Assembly (NCBI RefSeq): GCF_900277125.1 | Contig: NZ_OPYN01000043.1 | Span: forward strand, 1-47,940 | Source: Pseudomonas inefficax | GTDB taxonomy: Bacteria > Pseudomonadota > Gammaproteobacteria > Pseudomonadales > Pseudomonadaceae | DNA length: 47,940 bases | Direction: 5' to 3' | Shown here: positions 45,031 through 47,940 of the stretch, piece after piece | How the letters are laid out: each line of letters begins with the position of its first letter | How positions within the stretch are numbered: position 1 is the first letter of the stretch | The notes under the pieces: generated by a model | Told to the model about the DNA's origin: nothing | Databases searched by the model: none | The model's input: only the letters and a program-made list of their open reading frames with translations | Translations under genes and position numbers: made by a program

Positions 45031-45253
45031 GTTATCCACAGGCTGTTCCACAGTTATTGTGTGCAAGCTGAGGCGCCGCAGGCTGGCGCTTGCGGCCTTG
45101 CGCTGGGGATAACTCCTGAGCATTCAGCACATTGCGGCTGTCATCAAACAGTGATCAAAATATGATCAAAGCTCTGGGCGCCTTGAAAACATTAGCCTGC
45201 AAGCGAATGCCCCAAGCTTATCCACAGGCCGGCCCACAGTTGCTGTGGGCAAT
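45031..45253. other. DnaA-box repeats and tandem 11-mers
   Basis: Right part of the 472-base gap 44784-45255. Consensus DnaA boxes TTATCCACA lie at 45032-45040 and 45218-45226; a one-mismatch box (TTATCCCCA, minus strand) lies at 45104-45112. Each perfect box begins a 37-base unit (45031-45067 and 45217-45253) identical at 29 of 37 positions, ending in the dyad CACAGTT-NN-TGTG. Between them are three tandem 11-mers of the form T(C/G)ATCAAANNN at 45141, 45152 and 45163, the only A/T-rich patch. The layout resembles a replication-origin or DnaA-titration site; function is inferred. Confidence 0.6.
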
Positions 45254-45255
45254 GT

Positions 45256-45840
45256 TCAGCGTGCTTCGAGCAGAATGCGCCCGCGGCTCAAGTCGGCCAA
45301 CTGCTGCTGCAGTGGCGCAAGGTGGGTGTCGCCGAGTGCAATCAGCAGGTCCACGCCATTGGCGGTGAATTGTTCATTCAGGACCAGGCCGTCAACCTCC
45401 GCCAGACGCAGCTTCAGCAGTGCCAGTTCGCTGAAACTGCAACTGCAGGTGTATTCACTGCGCTGCACCAGCAGCCGCTTGGGAGCCTGTTGCAGGCACT
45501 TGTTGGCGCCGCCGCCATAGGCCCTGGCCAGGCCACCGGTGCCCAGCTGGATGCCGCCGTACCAGCGGATCACTAGCACCACCACCTGGTCGCAGTCCTG
45601 CGCTTCGATGGCCGCGAGGATCGGCCGCCCCGCAGTACCGCCAGGTTCGCCGTCATCGCTGCTGCGGTATTGGGCGCCAAGCTTCCAGGCCCAGCAATTG
45701 TGGGTGGCGGCCAGGTCGCTGTGGCGTTCGATGAAACTCATCGCATCGGCGGCACTGCTGATCGGCCCGGCCAGGGTGATGAAGCGGCTTTTGCGGATTT
45801 CCTCGCGGTATTCGCAGAGGTCGAGCAGGGTAGAAGGCAT
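45256..45840 (-). CDS. yigZ: IMPACT/YigZ family protein
   Basis: 194 residues, family of unknown exact function related to yeast YIH1, thought to act around translation or amino-acid sensing. The IMPACT signature is present as SSDDGEPGGTAGRPIL followed by VVVLVIRWYGGIQLGTGGLARAYG. The C-terminal ferredoxin-like domain (about 125-194) is also present. It starts 9 bases after the stop of the RutR-like regulator, so the two are probably one transcript. Confidence 0.93.
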   Translation of the reverse strand: MPSTLLDLCEYREEIRKSRFITLAGPISSAADAMSFIERHSDLAATHNCWAWKLGAQYRSSDDGEPGGTAGRPILAAIEAQDCDQVVVLVIRWYGGIQLGTGGLARAYGGGANKCLQQAPKRLLVQRSEYTCSCSFSELALLKLRLAEVDGLVLNEQFTANGVDLLIALGDTHLAPLQQQLADLSRGRILLEAR

Positions 45841-45849
45841 AAATGACGA

Positions 45850-46512
45850 TCAGGCAACCGGCTTGATGCCGCAGCCCTTCAGAATGATGTGGATAAGATT
45901 GTTGCTCGCGTCTTCCATGTCCTGCTTGGTCAGGCGGCTGCGGCCGGTTACCTGGCAGATCTGGGTGGCGAAGTCGGCGTAATGCTGGGTGCTGCCCCAA
46001 AGCAGGAAGATCAGGTGCACGGGGTCGACCGGGTCCATCTTGCCGGCTTCGATCCAGGCCTGGAACACTGCGGCCCGGCCACGGAACCATTCGCGGTAGT
46101 CGGCACTGAAGTACTCACTGAGGCAGGTGCCGCCGCTGATCACCTCCATGGCGAAGATCCGTGAAGCTTGCGGGTTGCGCCGCGAGAACTCCATCTTGGT
46201 GCGGATGTACTGGCTCAGGGCTTCGCCAGGGTCGTCGTCGACGCTCAAAGCGTTGAAGGTGCTGTCCCACAATTCGATGATGTTGCTGAGCACGGCAATG
46301 TACAGGCCCAGCTTGTTGGTGAAGTAGTAATGCAGGTTGGCCTTGGGCAACCCCGCCTTGAGGGCGATAGTGTTCATGCTGGTGCCCTTGAAACCATGGC
46401 GGGCAAACTCGTCTTCGGCGGCCTGGATAATGGCCTGTTCGTTCTTCTGGCGGATGCGGCCCGCGGGCTTGCCCGAGGCGGAGAGGCGATGCGCAGGGAC
46501 TTCTAGGGTCAT
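45850..46512 (-). CDS. TetR-family regulator, RutR/YcdC-like
   Basis: 220 residues. N-terminal TetR HTH (about 20-70, IIQAAEDEFARHGFKGTSMNTIALKAGLPKANLHYYF) and the YcdC-type C-terminal domain with NPQASRIFAMEVISGG and FLLWGSTQHYADFATQI. RutR in E. coli senses uracil and thymine and controls pyrimidine use. That this protein binds a pyrimidine is inferred from the family. The ATG at 46512 gives MTLEVPAHRLS. Followed by yigZ 9 bases later. Confidence 0.87.
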   Translation of the reverse strand: MTLEVPAHRLSASGKPAGRIRQKNEQAIIQAAEDEFARHGFKGTSMNTIALKAGLPKANLHYYFTNKLGLYIAVLSNIIELWDSTFNALSVDDDPGEALSQYIRTKMEFSRRNPQASRIFAMEVISGGTCLSEYFSADYREWFRGRAAVFQAWIEAGKMDPVDPVHLIFLLWGSTQHYADFATQICQVTGRSRLTKQDMEDASNNLIHIILKGCGIKPVA

Positions 46513-46602
46513 GGACGATTCCGTACGGGTCAGTGGCTGCGGCTGTCGGACAAGATTACCTGCCTGTGCCGAAGTGACAAGCGTTTGCGGCACAGACTGG
46601 CA

Positions 46603-47520
46603 TCAGCGTGTCGCAGCCAGGCTTTCGAGGAAGCTTTCCAGCACCAGGTTCGGCCGCCGGCCCTTGCGCGTGACCCAGCTGAGGCTCAGGTCATAGAAGC
46701 GTTGCCGGGGCTTGAGAGCACGCAAGCGACCTTGCTGCACCCAGAACGTGGCGTAGTGGTCTGGCAGGTAGCCGATGTAGCGCCCGGTAAGGATGAGAAA
46801 CGCCATGCCTTCGCGGTCCGAAGCGCTGGCCGTGCAGTTCAGCGCCTGGTAATGCGCCTGGATTTCAGCCGGCAGGCGGAAGGTGGGGGTGATGGCTTCC
46901 TGGCTGTTCAGGCGGTCGTCGTCGATCTGCTGGTCGTCGGCATAGAACAGCGGGTGGCCGACCGCGCAGTACAGCAGCGAGCGCTCGCTGTACAACGGTT
47001 GGTATTCGAGGCCCGAAAGCGGGCTGGTCTGCGGCACCACGCCGACATGCAGGCTGCCATCGAGCACGCCGTGCTCGACCTGACTGGGTGCGATCATGCG
47101 GATCTGGATACGCACATCGGGTCCGCGGTCTTTGAGTTCGGCCAGCGCATGGGTAATGCGCATGTGCGGCAAGGTCACCAGGTTGTCGGTCAAGCCAATG
47201 TTCAGCTCGCCACGCAAATGCTGGTGCAGGCCATTGACCTCTGTGCGGAAGCTTTCCAGGGCGCTGAGCAGTTGCAGTGCCGAATGATAGACCTCGCGAC
47301 CTTCCTCGGTCAGCGAGAACCCGGCGCGGCCGCGTTGGCACAGGCGCAGGCCGAGACGTTGCTCGAGGTCGTTCATCTGCTGGCTGATGGCCGAACGGCC
47401 AATGCCCAGCACGTTTTCCGCGGCCGAGAAGCCGCCGCACTCGACGACACTGCGGTAGATCTTCAGCAGGCGGATGTCGAAATCGCTGACTTGGGCGAGT
47501 GGATCGGGGCGTCGGCTCAT
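46603..47520 (-). CDS. LysR-family regulator, BauR-like
   Basis: 305 residues. HTH at about 15-75 (FDIRLLKIYRSVVECGGFSAAENVLGIGRSAISQQMNDLEQRLG) and a LysR co-inducer domain with LNIGLTDNLVT. It is divergent from the beta-alanine transaminase gene, the same layout as bauR-bauA in P. aeruginosa, where BauR activates the bau genes for beta-alanine catabolism. The assignment rests on that layout and family membership. Confidence 0.88.
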   Translation of the reverse strand: MSRRPDPLAQVSDFDIRLLKIYRSVVECGGFSAAENVLGIGRSAISQQMNDLEQRLGLRLCQRGRAGFSLTEEGREVYHSALQLLSALESFRTEVNGLHQHLRGELNIGLTDNLVTLPHMRITHALAELKDRGPDVRIQIRMIAPSQVEHGVLDGSLHVGVVPQTSPLSGLEYQPLYSERSLLYCAVGHPLFYADDQQIDDDRLNSQEAITPTFRLPAEIQAHYQALNCTASASDREGMAFLILTGRYIGYLPDHYATFWVQQGRLRALKPRQRFYDLSLSWVTRKGRRPNLVLESFLESLAATR

Positions 47521-47537
47521 TAGTTTAGTCAGGGCCT

Positions 47538-47570
47538 GTCTGAAGATTAGAAATGTTGGCTTTTTCAGAC
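47538..47570. promoter_or_regulatory. Inverted repeat in the LysR-transaminase divergent promoter
   Basis: GTCTGAA (47538-47544) and TTCAGAC (47564-47570), perfect dyad separated by 19 bases, in the 118-base gap. LysR proteins bind dyads in such gaps, usually with a shorter interval, so this may span recognition and activation sites. Confidence 0.5.
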
Positions 47571-47638
47571 TTTATCGCCGTGCCAATTTAGCTGCAACAA
47601 CATCCATCGTTGCCTAATCGTCTTCCGAGGAACCGCCG

Positions 47639-47940
47639 ATGAACATGCCCGAAACCGCTACCGCCGGTATCGCCAGCCAGCTCAAGCTGGATGCCCACTG
47701 GATGCCCTACACCGCCAACCGCAACTTCCAGCGCGACCCACGCCTGATCGTGGCGGCCGAAGGCAGCTACCTGTTCGACGACCAGGGGCGCAAGATCTTC
47801 GATGCCCTGTCCGGCTTGTGGACCTGTGGCGCCGCGGATACCCACAAGGAAATCACCGAGGCCGTGGCGCGCCAGATCGGCACTCTGGACTACTCCCCGG
47901 CCTTCCAGTTCGGCCACCCGCTGTCGTTCCAGCTGGCCGA
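47639..47940 (+). CDS. bauA: Beta-alanine:pyruvate transaminase, 3' end outside the window
   Basis: PLP-dependent omega-amino-acid:pyruvate aminotransferase, class III. The first 100 residues are present: MNMPETATAG, then LDAHWMPYTANRNFQRDPRL, AEGSYLFDDQGRKIFDALSGLWTCGAAD, and FQFGHPLSFQLA. These are family N-terminal landmarks. The frame is open to the end of the window. CGAGGA lies 7 to 8 bases before the ATG. It converts beta-alanine and pyruvate to malonate semialdehyde and alanine, the exit of pyrimidine and beta-alanine breakdown. Confidence 0.93.
   Translation, partial: MNMPETATAGIASQLKLDAHWMPYTANRNFQRDPRLIVAAEGSYLFDDQGRKIFDALSGLWTCGAADTHKEITEAVARQIGTLDYSPAFQFGHPLSFQLA

Noticed and set aside
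45232..45250. Terminator for yigZ (GCCCACAG-TTG-CTGTGGGC)
   Set aside because: A perfect 8-base stem, but no T run follows on the minus strand, and it is part of the 37-base repeat unit, so it is better read as part of that unit.
45031..45253. The chromosome's main oriC
   Set aside because: oriC in Pseudomonas lies by dnaA-dnaN and rpmH; here the neighbours are yigZ and a dehydrogenase, and there are only two perfect boxes. Kept instead as an origin-like or titration site.

Overview
The window is chromosomal DNA of the Pseudomonas putida group. The gene order accB-accC-aroQ-dsbD-ctpL-gcbA-DUF2333-NUDIX-yciH-speA matches the Pseudomonas accBC/speA neighbourhood. The high-GC, strongly third-position-GC coding style fits, as do the many GGAGCGGCCTTGTGTCGCG-type REP sequences. 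There are about 41 protein genes and I saw no rRNA, tRNA or CRISPR array. These assignments come from reading the translations, not from a search.

Layout. 1-650: the 3' end of an IS3-family element that has landed inside a REP sequence downstream of accC. 717-5059 (minus strand): acetyl-CoA carboxylase subunits (accC, accB), type II dehydroquinase (aroQ) and the thiol-disulfide relay protein DsbD. 5358-8907 (minus): a CtpL-like chemoreceptor and a GcbA-like diguanylate cyclase. 9156-13517 (plus): DUF2333 protein, NUDIX hydrolase, SUI1/YciH factor and arginine decarboxylase SpeA. 13523-14347: a REP-associated tyrosine transposase (RAYT) bracketed by two REP pairs in mirror symmetry. 14352-15689 (minus): MATE exporter. 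15938-23726: bacterial alpha-2-macroglobulin lipoprotein, a small membrane protein, and penicillin-binding protein 1C. 23952-27116: an orphan two-partner-secretion pore (TpsB), a PprB-like response regulator and an FppA-like prepilin peptidase. 27397-29694 (minus): a probable operon mazG-like, cmoM-like and two DUF4136 lipoproteins. 29885-33486: a fatty-acid-type module of MaoC hydratase and two-domain FabG, divergent from a thiolase; an AraC regulator follows. 34586-36529: dCache chemoreceptor. 36698-40286: copper module cueR-copA, a small secreted protein, and copZ, with two CueR-type promoters. 40515-44783: Bcr/CflA exporter, a small ORF, an ArsR-family regulator, adenine deaminase and a short-chain dehydrogenase. 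45031-45253: an intergenic stretch with DnaA-box repeats and tandem 11-mers. 45256-47940: IMPACT/YigZ protein, RutR-like TetR regulator, LysR regulator, and the start of the beta-alanine:pyruvate transaminase gene.

How the parts work together. Several chemosensory and surface-life genes sit near each other (CtpL, GcbA, PprB/FppA, TpsB, the dCache receptor). The copper genes form a self-contained CueR regulon. The right end has a nucleobase and beta-alanine theme: adenine deaminase, RutR-like regulator, LysR/transaminase pair, and a receptor whose P. putida relative is recalled as the cytosine receptor McpC. REP pairs separate most transcription units, 17 loci in 48 kb.

The least expected features are the mirror-image REP/RAYT cassette and the origin-like DnaA-box/11-mer region at 45.0-45.25 kb.
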